Below the pieces are notes generated by a model. The model did no database searches. It was not told the DNA's origin and saw only the letters and a list, made by a program, of their open reading frames with translations. From NCBI GenBank assembly GCA_020859995.1, contig JAJBVE010000170.1, positions 1 to 43,004 of the forward strand: a stretch of 43,004 nt of DNA, written 5' to 3'. The translations under genes and the position numbers were made by a program. Shown piece by piece: positions 14,586 to 23,408 of the stretch. Numbering within the stretch: the first letter of the stretch is position 1; each line of letters begins with the position of its first letter. Source of the DNA: Clostridiales bacterium (GTDB lineage: Bacteria; Bacillota; Clostridia; Lachnospirales; Lachnospiraceae).

Positions 14586-15273
14586 CGAATTCACCTCCAC
14601 TATTTTCTGAATCACGTTTTTTACATTCTGAGACTCCGCCAAGATGGCCAAAGTAATCATTGATTTTCGTGGGAACAAGGTCACAGGTTTTCATGTCATT
14701 TCTTTCGTGCCACGAATATCCATTCTCTTGTCTCCATTCTTTTACATCCCGCGCGGTCCAATCATTTTTGCCGTCCTTAGCTTCTTTATTCCACTGCTCT
14801 GCACATTTTTCATCACATTGCTTAAAGTTTTCACTTCGATTTTCTGACATTTCATCGATTTCGACTGTTGCCTCAGAAACTTTTGAAAAGTCCGGAATCC
14901 CATCTTTATATGGAATGCTCTCTAATCCATGTTTTGCAAGAATGTCTTGGATTTCTTGATCATTTGGTTTAAAATCGGATTCTCCGCGGTCTTCAGACCA
15001 CTCTCCGCGTTCTCCTGAGTCACCAGGAGTTTGCTTCAACCGTTCTTCATAAGTGCTGTAATAGTTGTTATGTACATCGTTTTGAGAATCTGCCGTTTCT
15101 GTTACACCTTTTTCAGCAGGAGCATTATTGGCGTCAATTAATGAGACAAATAGAGACTGCAGAATGTTTTTTGCTTCACTTACATTTAGGTCCGTTTCTG
15201 ATTGAATGTTTGTAAATGAATCTGGTTTTGCCTGCTGAATTTCGGGTGAATCAGAAGAATGAAATTCGTTCAT
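14578..15273 (-). CDS. Probable HNH-superfamily nuclease toxin
   Basis: A 231-residue protein; ATG 15273 follows AGGAGG and overlaps the ATPase gene by 23 bases. The N-terminal 130 residues are acidic, low in hydrophobicity and without a signal peptide. The C-terminus has NGYSWHERNDMKTCDLVP followed by NDYFGHLGGVSE. A WH(H/E) dyad, then LVP and H-x-GG, is the pattern of HNH/ENDO VII toxin nucleases of the WHH/LHH type. It would cut nucleic acid in a target cell or self. Small size and lack of LXG or RHS modules argue against classical type VII or CDI delivery. Its place behind a HerA-like ATPase suggests that machine loads or exports it. Confidence 0.65.
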   Translation of the reverse strand: MNEFHSSDSPEIQQAKPDSFTNIQSETDLNVSEAKNILQSLFVSLIDANNAPAEKGVTETADSQNDVHNNYYSTYEERLKQTPGDSGERGEWSEDRGESDFKPNDQEIQDILAKHGLESIPYKDGIPDFSKVSEATVEIDEMSENRSENFKQCDEKCAEQWNKEAKDGKNDWTARDVKEWRQENGYSWHERNDMKTCDLVPTKINDYFGHLGGVSECKKRDSENSGGEFDE

Positions 15274-18200
15274 AAAATAAACCTCCTTTTTCTTTGTGAA
15301 TGTCTACAAAACGGGTAAGCAGATTATTATATTCCGCATCTCGCTCCGCTTTTTCATATAAAATCAATGCTATAGCAATATCTGTTTGTTCTTTGGAATA
15401 CCCATTGCCAGAAAGACCTGTTTTTTCAGAAACAAACTTTATCCACATATGAATATTGTTGTCGTATTTTCTGGCATCATTAATTACATCTTCTGCTGAT
15501 AGGAGATTGTAAAGAAAAATGCTCAGAGACCTTATTTTCTCCTCAGGGATACAGGAACTGTTTGAAATATAGTTCAGGAAATCACGCTTCAAAGGAGTGC
15601 TAATGCCGGATTCTATAATATCATGCCTTAGCGCGGCCATTTTGTTTTTTGTATGCTGTGCTGAAAATCCGTTGCTCATCAGGATATCTAAAAGCTGTTT
15701 TTTAATAACATCAGCACTAGGAGGCATTTTATTTGAATGATAGTTATAAGGAAAAATTTTTCCTGTATGGTATTTTTCTACCTGGCAAAGGACTGGCTGT
15801 ATCCATTCGTTTTGATAGACGGCTGCCACTCCACAAGGTAGCCGTGAAATTTCTGCAATCTGATCATCATTGAGATTTGCTGCTCTCCCAACCAGCTCTC
15901 GATCGCCTTGATCCGGAAGCCTCATTATAATTTTGGTGTTTGTATTGCGTATTACAGACATATCCATAAGCCCGGGCGATTGATCGGCGATAATAAATCC
16001 TTCTCCGTATGTCCGCATTTCTGCGATGGCATTAGAGAGCATTTCTACGCTCTTTCCAAGGAGATTTGCGCCCTCTGTTGTCTGCTCTGTTGATGTTCGT
16101 CTCAAAATATTGTGTGCTTCTTCAAGCACTGTGACATGGTGTAAATCAGTATTTATGTCGGATGAGGATGCCATACGGTATTCCTGCAGCTTTAAAACAA
16201 GCATTCCCATGAGAAGAGCTTTGGTCTCGGAAGAGCCAATCCTGCTTAAATCTACAATCACATTCGATTCAAAAAGTGTTTCTGCGGAAAGCTCGTCGGT
16301 TGAGAAGATCAGACCGTTGATACCATTTGTTAAGGATTCCAGCCGTGTTAGCAGAGAACCTTTATATGCACCTTTATTTTCCGCATCATACTCACTGGAG
16401 TCAATGATTTTTTTAATGTTTTCTGCTACATCCTGAAAAGTAGGATACAGCTTACAGCCGTATTTGTTATCGGATGACAAAAGATCCCATCCACAGTCTA
16501 CATAGGATTGTTCTACAGCTTTTTTTAACACAGCGGGCATTGCTGCGTACATTGGCCAGCAGACATTGAAAATCTCAATCAGTCGATCCAGATGCTCAAA
16601 TATATGCACTTCGTCAGGAAAACTGAATGGATTCATTCGTAAAAGCGGAGTCAGTTTCGGGTTTGTGCCGTAGACAGAGACATCTTTTCTGTGACCGAAT
16701 ATTGTTTTATATTCACCTTTTGCTGGTTCTATAACAAGAAATTTTACATTGTTTTCTATTGCTTTTGAAAGTAATTGATAGATTGTATTACTTTTTCCGG
16801 AACCGGTACTGCCAGTGATAAAGGTATGTGAAGCCAATGAATTTAAAGATAATTCAACAGGAATATTTTCAACGGTATTCATGTGAAAAATATTCCCCAA
16901 CTTCAGCGTTTTTCTGCTATTATTTATGGTATCATAGACAGCAACATTTCTTCCAAATTCTGCGCATTCCTGAATTGGAAGCCCCGCAATAGATTTTTGT
17001 GGAAAATTCAGTGAGTAAGCAAGCTCTTTTCCGGAAAGGCTGGTCGTTGCCGTGACAATGGATGGATACACATTAAAATCGGAGAGAACTTTTCGTAAAT
17101 CCGGTTCTGACAGCTGATCTGAAGCGGAGATTCCCAGATAAACGGTTAGTTTTTTCACTAAATCTTCGTTTCCTAAAATTTCTGCATTTAGGAAGTCCGC
17201 AAGTGGTTGTGAATCTTTTGCCTTTTCTATAACTTCGTTTAACAGAAGAAAACTGGGGTTTAGGCCAAAAATGGGATGACGAAGTTCTCTTAGATAACTG
17301 CTTATGACAGCTGCTTCTTTTGATTCGATATCTTTTTCCACATTTCCGCGCCATAAATTGATGGCAGATTTGGACATATAAGATTCTTCACCCAGTGTAA
17401 GGGCGAGATAGGTATGAGCCACGTTGTTAGCGACATTTGGGTCTTCGCTTAATACATAGGCAGCAAAATCCCACATACCCAACGCAGTACTCTGGTCCAT
17501 TCGCTTCATTTGATTTTCCAGGAGATCCAGGGCATGTTTGATATTATAATTGGTAAAGGTTTGTGTGATTCCTTCATTTTTGCCAAGAGTAGCTGTGATG
17601 GTAGAGGAACGGGCAAAGTTCATACCGAAATTGACACCCAGACTCAACCCTTTTGACGTGCCTGTCGTGGTTGTTAAGCCCTTTGTCACTGCTTTTCCGA
17701 CAGTTTTTGCGATGGATACGCCGGTGCTTTCCGCCACACTGCTGGATACAGTATTAGAAGTACCCTTGCTTAGAGCGGTGCTTGCAGATTTCGCGATTGC
17801 TTCCGTAACGCTGCTGTTCCAACCAACCGCCGCATTTGCGCCTGCTGACAGGCCAATTGTGCTGGATAATACACTGCTGATTGCTTGGGCCACTGATGCA
17901 GAGACAGAAGAACTTTTGGATGCCGTGGCAGATAAGCCGGCACCATTGAAGCCGCCACTTACAGATTGCCCAATGGTTGCACTCGCACTTTGTGAGTTTG
18001 TGACGGAGGAGGAGGATTGGCTTCCAATCGAAACTCCTACATTAACTCCCAGACTGGTATTGGTTCCTTCGGTAGTTGAACTGGTATTGCTGGTGCCCTC
18101 GGTTTCGGTTTGGGTGCTTGATTCAGTGTCCGATTTTCCTTGTGTTGATGTTTTATTTTCGCTTTTCGTTTTAGTACCGGATTCGCTATCTGTTTGCTGC

Positions 18201-19117
18201 TCTGTATTTCCAGTTGTAAGGCTTTGGTCACTTTGCCTGTTGACATCTGTGCCTACACTTGCGCCAACATCTGCTGCAGATCCCAGAGACTGACTTTCAT
18301 TGTAATGATAATCTGTTTGCCAGGAAGCATAAGGAGCCAGTCCGGAATAGAATTCGCTCAGTTTTAGCTTCCTGTCTTCTGCATCCAGAATGGGCGTTGC
18401 CAGTAGAATAATAGTATATTCTTTTTTGGGGGAATCAGGAACAATACCGTCCAGCAGCTTTTCGATTGTCTGGCTGACAAATTTTTCGGATTTCTCTGTA
18501 GGAATGTTTGAGGTTGCAGCTACAGAATATCTTTTTTGATTGTCTAAGCATGGGGGAATGCCAATTCCGCGGTCCCCAAGATCTGATCCGGGGAAATTCC
18601 CTTTAACAGCATCTGCCAGCCGATCTCTGTAGATATCCGCATCCGTTTTGTTATTTGCATTTTTGAGATTGACAACGGCAAGATATACATCAGTACCGGC
18701 TTGTGTCCGATTGAAAATCAGCGCAATATTGCAGTCTTCATTTGATAATACGGCATAGACATTGATAAGTTTCTCAAGACTGTTTTCATTTTTTTCAGTG
18801 ACCCATCTTGTGATTTTGAAATACCGGATGTTGTATTTGGCTTCAAATTTATCGCCATATTCCGCATCCTTTTCCAAAGGCAGATAAAGATCTTTGATTT
18901 GTGCCAAATAAGCATTAAAAATTTCAATGCTGCTTGCAGCAATCATACGCTCAGTAGTGGATTGCGCATAAGTATCTGTTGGATCAGGCATTTCGAGCAA
19001 GTATGTTTCTCTTAAAAGCTGAACTTGTTCTACCTGAGCAGGACTTAGAGAGGAAAGCTTTGCTACTGCGTCGCCGGCCTTACCAGCTGCTTTTTTTATA
19101 ACGTTTTTAACCCCCAT
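15251..19117 (-). CDS. HerA/VirB4-like DUF87 ATPase with Ser/Gly-rich insert
   Basis: A 1288-residue P-loop ATPase. Walker A is TGSTGSGKSNT with the Lys near residue 775; Walker B is VLEEAHN near residue 1000; FIIADQSPG and TKIIMRLPD fit the sensor and Arg-finger regions of HerA/VirB4/FtsK-type translocases. These enzymes form hexamers that pump DNA or protein. Residues 1-270 form an unknown domain; about 275-515 are Ser/Thr/Gly/Ala-rich (ESGTKTKSENKTS, then SVSASVAQAISSVLSS), atypical for cytosolic HerA. ATG 19117 follows GGAG; the gene begins 19 bases after the dynamin-like gene ends and overlaps the toxin gene. A long insert before the motor suggests a membrane-facing or self-associating part. 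Most likely the motor of this operon. Confidence 0.88.
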   Translation of the reverse strand: MGVKNVIKKAAGKAGDAVAKLSSLSPAQVEQVQLLRETYLLEMPDPTDTYAQSTTERMIAASSIEIFNAYLAQIKDLYLPLEKDAEYGDKFEAKYNIRYFKITRWVTEKNENSLEKLINVYAVLSNEDCNIALIFNRTQAGTDVYLAVVNLKNANNKTDADIYRDRLADAVKGNFPGSDLGDRGIGIPPCLDNQKRYSVAATSNIPTEKSEKFVSQTIEKLLDGIVPDSPKKEYTIILLATPILDAEDRKLKLSEFYSGLAPYASWQTDYHYNESQSLGSAADVGASVGTDVNRQSDQSLTTGNTEQQTDSESGTKTKSENKTSTQGKSDTESSTQTETEGTSNTSSTTEGTNTSLGVNVGVSIGSQSSSSVTNSQSASATIGQSVSGGFNGAGLSATASKSSSVSASVAQAISSVLSSTIGLSAGANAAVGWNSSVTEAIAKSASTALSKGTSNTVSSSVAESTGVSIAKTVGKAVTKGLTTTTGTSKGLSLGVNFGMNFARSSTITATLGKNEGITQTFTNYNIKHALDLLENQMKRMDQSTALGMWDFAAYVLSEDPNVANNVAHTYLALTLGEESYMSKSAINLWRGNVEKDIESKEAAVISSYLRELRHPIFGLNPSFLLLNEVIEKAKDSQPLADFLNAEILGNEDLVKKLTVYLGISASDQLSEPDLRKVLSDFNVYPSIVTATTSLSGKELAYSLNFPQKSIAGLPIQECAEFGRNVAVYDTINNSRKTLKLGNIFHMNTVENIPVELSLNSLASHTFITGSTGSGKSNTIYQLLSKAIENNVKFLVIEPAKGEYKTIFGHRKDVSVYGTNPKLTPLLRMNPFSFPDEVHIFEHLDRLIEIFNVCWPMYAAMPAVLKKAVEQSYVDCGWDLLSSDNKYGCKLYPTFQDVAENIKKIIDSSEYDAENKGAYKGSLLTRLESLTNGINGLIFSTDELSAETLFESNVIVDLSRIGSSETKALLMGMLVLKLQEYRMASSSDINTDLHHVTVLEEAHNILRRTSTEQTTEGANLLGKSVEMLSNAIAEMRTYGEGFIIADQSPGLMDMSVIRNTNTKIIMRLPDQGDRELVGRAANLNDDQIAEISRLPCGVAAVYQNEWIQPVLCQVEKYHTGKIFPYNYHSNKMPPSADVIKKQLLDILMSNGFSAQHTKNKMAALRHDIIESGISTPLKRDFLNYISNSSCIPEEKIRSLSIFLYNLLSAEDVINDARKYDNNIHMWIKFVSEKTGLSGNGYSKEQTDIAIALILYEKAERDAEYNNLLTRFVDIHKEKGGLFYERISFF

Positions 19118-19136
19118 ATGTGCTGGTCTCCTTTAG

Positions 19137-21287
19137 CTATATCGTTATCCATTCCATTGATTTTTTGATTTCGTCAAAAGTAGCTGGTATTTTCAATTGG
19201 TACTTTGTTAATTCTGAAACTCGTTCGGAACTCTCTTTGATAAACTCATTTTTTTGCCTCAAGTTTGAGTTGCATTCTGCAGCATTTCCTTTGAGGATAT
19301 CATTCAGACTCATAAGCCACGTTCGAAAGCTTTCGTATATTTCGAAGTTGATTTTTCCGCCGATTTGGACGATTTCTCGTATGATTTTAGAATTATATGT
19401 TTCGGATAACTTTGAATTATCAATATTTGCGTTTTTCCGGGTACTGGATATCAAGCTTGTCTTTTTTAAAAAATCTTCCTTGCTAAACGTAACTTTTGCT
19501 GCCTGGTATTCCTGAATAGGTGGAGAACAAAAGGTGCAGGCTTCCAATTCGGGGCATACTGATAAATCCTCTTCTTCTCCTTCGGCAATAATACCGAATA
19601 ATTCTTTTTTCAGAATACGTGATTGACCTTCCCAGAATATATCTAATTCATTTGTTAGAAATTCTTTTATGTAATAGGTGCTTTTGCTATATATAAGATT
19701 AATGACAGCAAACAAACTGTCATCGTTCTGTACCATAGTACGCGCTTTCCTTAATTCATTTTCAGAGAGTGTTTTCTTAAAACCCGACGCATGATCCGGC
19801 ATGTCTGCTGTAAGCTTCTTCAGGAGCGAATTTGAACTTTCCCAAGAGTTTTGTAATGAAGTATGTTCTTTATCTAAAAGCTTTTGCAGCAGGCGTTGCT
19901 TTCCATTTTCCAACTCTGCTTTTTTCAAATCGGCATCCTTTTTCGACTTTTCAATTTCAGCTTTCAGAGAGTCGTTCAGCTGATCAATTACATTATGTAC
20001 AAAGCTATTCATAATTTGACATTTATCGTAAACAATATATTTTCGGGAAAGTGCGGTTAGTTTTGCTTCAACACAGCGCAGACTGCTGTCGGAATATGAA
20101 GAAATAAAAAATGACTTGCCCGAAAAATCTTCTGTTATGTCATGTTGAGATAATTCTTTTTCCTGTTCATCTGAAAGAAGGGAAGAAGGAAGACTGGAAA
20201 TATTATCAACTTTAATAATAGTTAGGGCAAAATGCTGATCTAACATAGCAATATCTGAAATCCTGGTCCCAAAATCGTAATTATTCATATTTGTATAAGA
20301 TGTAATCCAGATGGGAATCCCAATGGAAAAACCGTTCATAGAATTCAGTAACCTTGAGCAATCCATATTAGAAAATGAATCAGGTTCTGGTACAGTTATC
20401 AGAACAGGCAGATTATCCGGTTGCCATAATTCACTTCTGCGGGGGAAAGGGATCGACAGATCAATGATTCCACCAAAAGCACCAGAAACATAATTTTTTT
20501 CTAAGTAATCATAGATCAAATTCAGAACCCGGTGAAGTTTCTCCCAAATACTTTCGGCAGGTGGCTGTGTTAGTGCACAGTCGACCATGCGGCGTAAATC
20601 CGATTCTATTTTATCAGTGGAGATTATGTAAGAATCTGCTTCCAAAGAAATGGAAGCGGTTCCTCCGCAATAAGGGAACTGTATCCTTGCCAGATCATCT
20701 TGCATTGATTGTCTGATTTGGAGTACAGTGTTCATTAGGAAGTTTTTATTGTACGGAAGTATATGATACCCTATTAATGCATTGAGAAAAGCAGATTTAA
20801 GAGAGGCATCTCTTCCAAATAAACAGATTGGGATAGACCCGTTTAAATTTTCTGAAATCTTGTCGAAATATTGGACAGAGTTTTCATTATCCTGAACAAG
20901 TATCTTGATCATTGGATATACTTCATTAAAATGTTTTTTAATATCATCTATGATGAATCGTGCATTTTTCAGATAGCAAGAACCTTTTTTTAGAGAAACG
21001 ACATTTCTTATATGTTCAGATGCACAAACAGCTTGTAATATTTTGAACTCATCATCCGTTCCTTCAAATAAAAGCTCCATTTTATCATCTATATAGTATT
21101 TAGAAATAATAAGGTCTATAATAGCTTGAGCATTAAAAAACAAAAGAGCTCCGGAAGATTCCATTGTTCTCAATTCGCTGTTAGGATTCCGCTTACCGAT
21201 ACTTTCCCATACCTCATTGTTTTCATTATAACTTTCAAAGAAAAGTTCATTTTTATATGGATTGCTGATGATTTTAATTTTAGGCAT
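19137..21287 (-). CDS. Dynamin-like large GTPase
   Basis: A 716-residue protein starting at ATG 21287, since GGAGGGAACATAATG precedes it; an upstream extension of 25 residues lacks an RBS. Residues about 155-180 read CLFGRDASLKSAFLNALIGY, a P-loop followed by the LNALIG-xx-LP pattern of bacterial dynamins. The loop has GRDASLKS where GxxxxGKS is usual, so the Gly before Lys is replaced by Leu and nucleotide binding may be altered. A long coiled-coil region (about 420-500) follows, as in dynamin stalks. Such proteins remodel membranes or sense membrane damage. It lies between the paralogous membrane proteins and the HerA-like ATPase and probably works with both. Confidence 0.75.
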   Translation of the reverse strand: MPKIKIISNPYKNELFFESYNENNEVWESIGKRNPNSELRTMESSGALLFFNAQAIIDLIISKYYIDDKMELLFEGTDDEFKILQAVCASEHIRNVVSLKKGSCYLKNARFIIDDIKKHFNEVYPMIKILVQDNENSVQYFDKISENLNGSIPICLFGRDASLKSAFLNALIGYHILPYNKNFLMNTVLQIRQSMQDDLARIQFPYCGGTASISLEADSYIISTDKIESDLRRMVDCALTQPPAESIWEKLHRVLNLIYDYLEKNYVSGAFGGIIDLSIPFPRRSELWQPDNLPVLITVPEPDSFSNMDCSRLLNSMNGFSIGIPIWITSYTNMNNYDFGTRISDIAMLDQHFALTIIKVDNISSLPSSLLSDEQEKELSQHDITEDFSGKSFFISSYSDSSLRCVEAKLTALSRKYIVYDKCQIMNSFVHNVIDQLNDSLKAEIEKSKKDADLKKAELENGKQRLLQKLLDKEHTSLQNSWESSNSLLKKLTADMPDHASGFKKTLSENELRKARTMVQNDDSLFAVINLIYSKSTYYIKEFLTNELDIFWEGQSRILKKELFGIIAEGEEEDLSVCPELEACTFCSPPIQEYQAAKVTFSKEDFLKKTSLISSTRKNANIDNSKLSETYNSKIIREIVQIGGKINFEIYESFRTWLMSLNDILKGNAAECNSNLRQKNEFIKESSERVSELTKYQLKIPATFDEIKKSMEWITI

Positions 21288-21321
21288 TATGTTCCCTCCT
21301 GTAGGAATTATTCCTGCAATA

Positions 21322-22332
21322 TCATTCGGATTCTGCGATTTCTGTTTTTGAAGAAGAATCAAAAAGATTCGTTACAAACCCTATTGGGCCAGAAGATTTC
21401 TTCCAGTAACAGCACAGCAAGGCAACGACCTCCTGTTCAGTATCATCGGAAGAAATGACTGTACCTGTATCCAGAGGAATTCCATACAGTGTTAGTGTCA
21501 TACCCTGTGTAATTTCAGACAAATCCTGATCAAGATATACCACGTACAAATTATTGCTGCTGTCTTTTACTTCCAATAAAGTTATTATTTTTTTATTATC
21601 TCCGACTTGGAAATCTTTGGCTTCCAGAACTTCCGCTTTTTTGAGCTGAATCAGCTGGTCGCCGTACCTTTCCGCATTTACAAGCAGGTTATCATATTTT
21701 ATGTTTTTGTTCAGAGCATTCTTTTTTGCATCACTGTCAGAGTCCAGATCTGTAAACCAACTTTCATTTTCGCTGATAAATGTCATTGCCTTCTCACATA
21801 CTTCGTATTGGCAGAAATCACTGTGTGTACCTGTATAGGCAACCCTGGAGGAAAGAACTTCAAAATTGACTGTCTCTTCAGTTTCTGTTTCAGTTTCTGT
21901 TTCAGTTTCTGTTTCAGTTTCTGTTTCGGTTTCTATTTCGGCCTCTGTTTCCGTTTCAGTCTCCGCTTCGACGGCTTCGCTTGCCTCAGATTCTGAATTG
22001 AGATTTTCGGCGCTTTCTGCTAAAGAAAGCTCAGTGTCGGACGAAACACTTGCTTCTAAAAGCTCGGTTTCATTGGCCGTTGATTCGGCAAAATCTGAAA
22101 CGGATGTCTGTTCGCTTGCAGGGTGGATGAGTCCATGTATATTCCAACCGATAATTCCACCAACAATCACACCAATTAAAGCACTTATTCCCAGTGGACA
22201 CAGAAAACGAGAACTTCGATAATTAAAGGTTGATTCTTGCTTGGTTGTTTCTTTTATAATAGAATCCGCAATTTTATCCAATTCTTTTTGATATTCTGCC
22301 ATTTCCTTTTTATTTTTTTCTTTTTCGTCCAT
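21322..22332 (-). CDS. Single-pass membrane protein with Glu/Thr repeat linker
   Basis: A 336-residue protein. A charged helical N-terminus (1-40) leads to one transmembrane segment (about 46-68, PLGISALIGVIVGGIIGW). A Ser/Glu-rich linker follows, with an ETETETET-type run near 125-155 encoded by alternating GTTTCA and GTTTCT hexamers (plus strand about 21880-21965). The C-terminal domain (about 160-320) has YEVCEKAMTFISENESWF, NKNIKYDNLL and LYGIPLDTGT. The frameshifted gene upstream is a clear paralogue over this domain. The C-terminal domain would lie outside the membrane if the N-terminus is cytosolic. RBS AGGAA precedes ATG 22332. Role unknown. Confidence 0.8.
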   Translation of the reverse strand: MDEKEKNKKEMAEYQKELDKIADSIIKETTKQESTFNYRSSRFLCPLGISALIGVIVGGIIGWNIHGLIHPASEQTSVSDFAESTANETELLEASVSSDTELSLAESAENLNSESEASEAVEAETETETEAEIETETETETETETETETETEETVNFEVLSSRVAYTGTHSDFCQYEVCEKAMTFISENESWFTDLDSDSDAKKNALNKNIKYDNLLVNAERYGDQLIQLKKAEVLEAKDFQVGDNKKIITLLEVKDSSNNLYVVYLDQDLSEITQGMTLTLYGIPLDTGTVISSDDTEQEVVALLCCYWKKSSGPIGFVTNLFDSSSKTEIAESE

Positions 22333-22389
22333 CTTACGGATTCCTTTCTTTTTTTGTTTTTCTGGTATAGGCTGAGCAATAAAGTAATA

Positions 22390-23150
22390 TTATTTGCAAT
22401 AACAAGCTAGTATTGCTATAGCTTCAATCTCGGAACCATCCGACTGAGAAATCGTAGCGGAACCGAGAGGTATTCCATAGATAGTAATTTTGTTCCCCTC
22501 AATGATTTCTGGCATTTCCTGGTCGATATATACAGCATAGGTATTGCCTTTTTTATCTTCCAATTGTAATAAAGACACGATTGTTGATTCGTTAAAATCA
22601 TTATAATCCTTAATCAGCTTTACAGTGGATTTTTTGATTTGAATTAGCTGATTTCCGTATCGGTCCGGATCACTGATAAGATCATTATAGTCAATATTCT
22701 TATTGAGTGAGGCTTTTTTTCTTTTACACTATCATCCAAATTAAGAAACCATTCTTCATTACCAGAGATATAGCTTTCTGCTTTATCGCTCACTTCATAG
22801 TGGAAAACTGAGTGATTGTATCCGGCGTATATTACTCTGCCAATTAGTGTATCAGTTGCTCCAGTGTATTCGGTTTCTGTCTCTGAAGCGGGCTCATTAG
22901 GAAAATCTGTTTCCAAATCTGTTTCAGAATAATCATTTTCATTATTTTCGGATTCGGACTCTGAATCAATGGAAGTTAAACCTGCTATTTCCGAAGCGGC
23001 AAGTTGCCCTATCGTTCCAAATACAAAGCGCTTCGCCATAATGATGCCAACAATTACCGCAATAATCAAAATAATTGCGACGATAATCGCAATAATCTTT
23101 CCTTTACTACCGTGTCCTCGATAATTCTTGAAGTGATTGACTTTCCTCAT
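22390..23150 (-). CDS. Paralogous membrane protein split by a -1 frame change
   Basis: First gene of the operon. ATG 23150 follows GGAGG. One transmembrane helix (about 15-40, KIIAIIVAIILIIAVIVGII), an acidic Ser/Glu linker, then the same C-terminal domain as the neighbour. The zero frame leaves homology after SVKEK and stops at 22644 (168 residues). Moving to the -1 frame at A AAA AAG (22713-22719) gives ASLNKNIDYNDL, RYGNQLIQIKK and IYGIPLGSATIS, matching the paralogue to the stop at 22390. Either one A was lost from an A8 tract, or the ribosome shifts -1 at this classical slippery heptamer and makes both a short and a full product. I cannot decide from the sequence alone. Confidence 0.75.
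22713..22719 (-). promoter_or_regulatory. A AAA AAG slippery heptamer
   Basis: On the minus strand the codons are GAA AAA AAG CCT, so A AAA AAG is in the phase used by dnaX-type -1 frameshifting. A -1 slip makes the next codon GCC and restores homology to the paralogue. A simple base deletion explains the same data. Confidence 0.5.
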
Positions 23151-23264
23151 GATTTCCTCCCCACTTGCACTATGTATATTTGCTATCGAAAACGACAACT
23201 TTGTTTTGCTGATTTCTGCATTGCGAATCGTTATATTTTCGACAGAATTTGCGAAATTAATGTT

Positions 23265-23293
23265 ATTATATGCGTTATATTCCTTAAAATCAA
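23265..23293 (-). promoter_or_regulatory. Promoter of the minus-strand ATPase-toxin operon
   Basis: On the minus strand TTGATT (23293-23288), a 17-base spacer and a perfect TATAAT (23270-23265). Transcription would start near 23258, about 108 bases before ATG 23150. No terminator-like hairpin was noticed between the genes down to 14208. Confidence 0.75.
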
Positions 23294-23408
23294 TTGTATT
23301 TTATATTCTTTTTGCATGGATTTTCATAAATAACCATGCTATACTTTTCCCGACATATGCATTAACCTGTATGTGATTCTGAATACGACAAAAAGGCGGA
23401 TGACAATC

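Noticed and set aside
17550-18293. 247-residue plus-strand frame inside the ATPase gene
   Set aside because: It mirrors the Ser/Gly-rich insert of the real gene; composition is an antisense effect.
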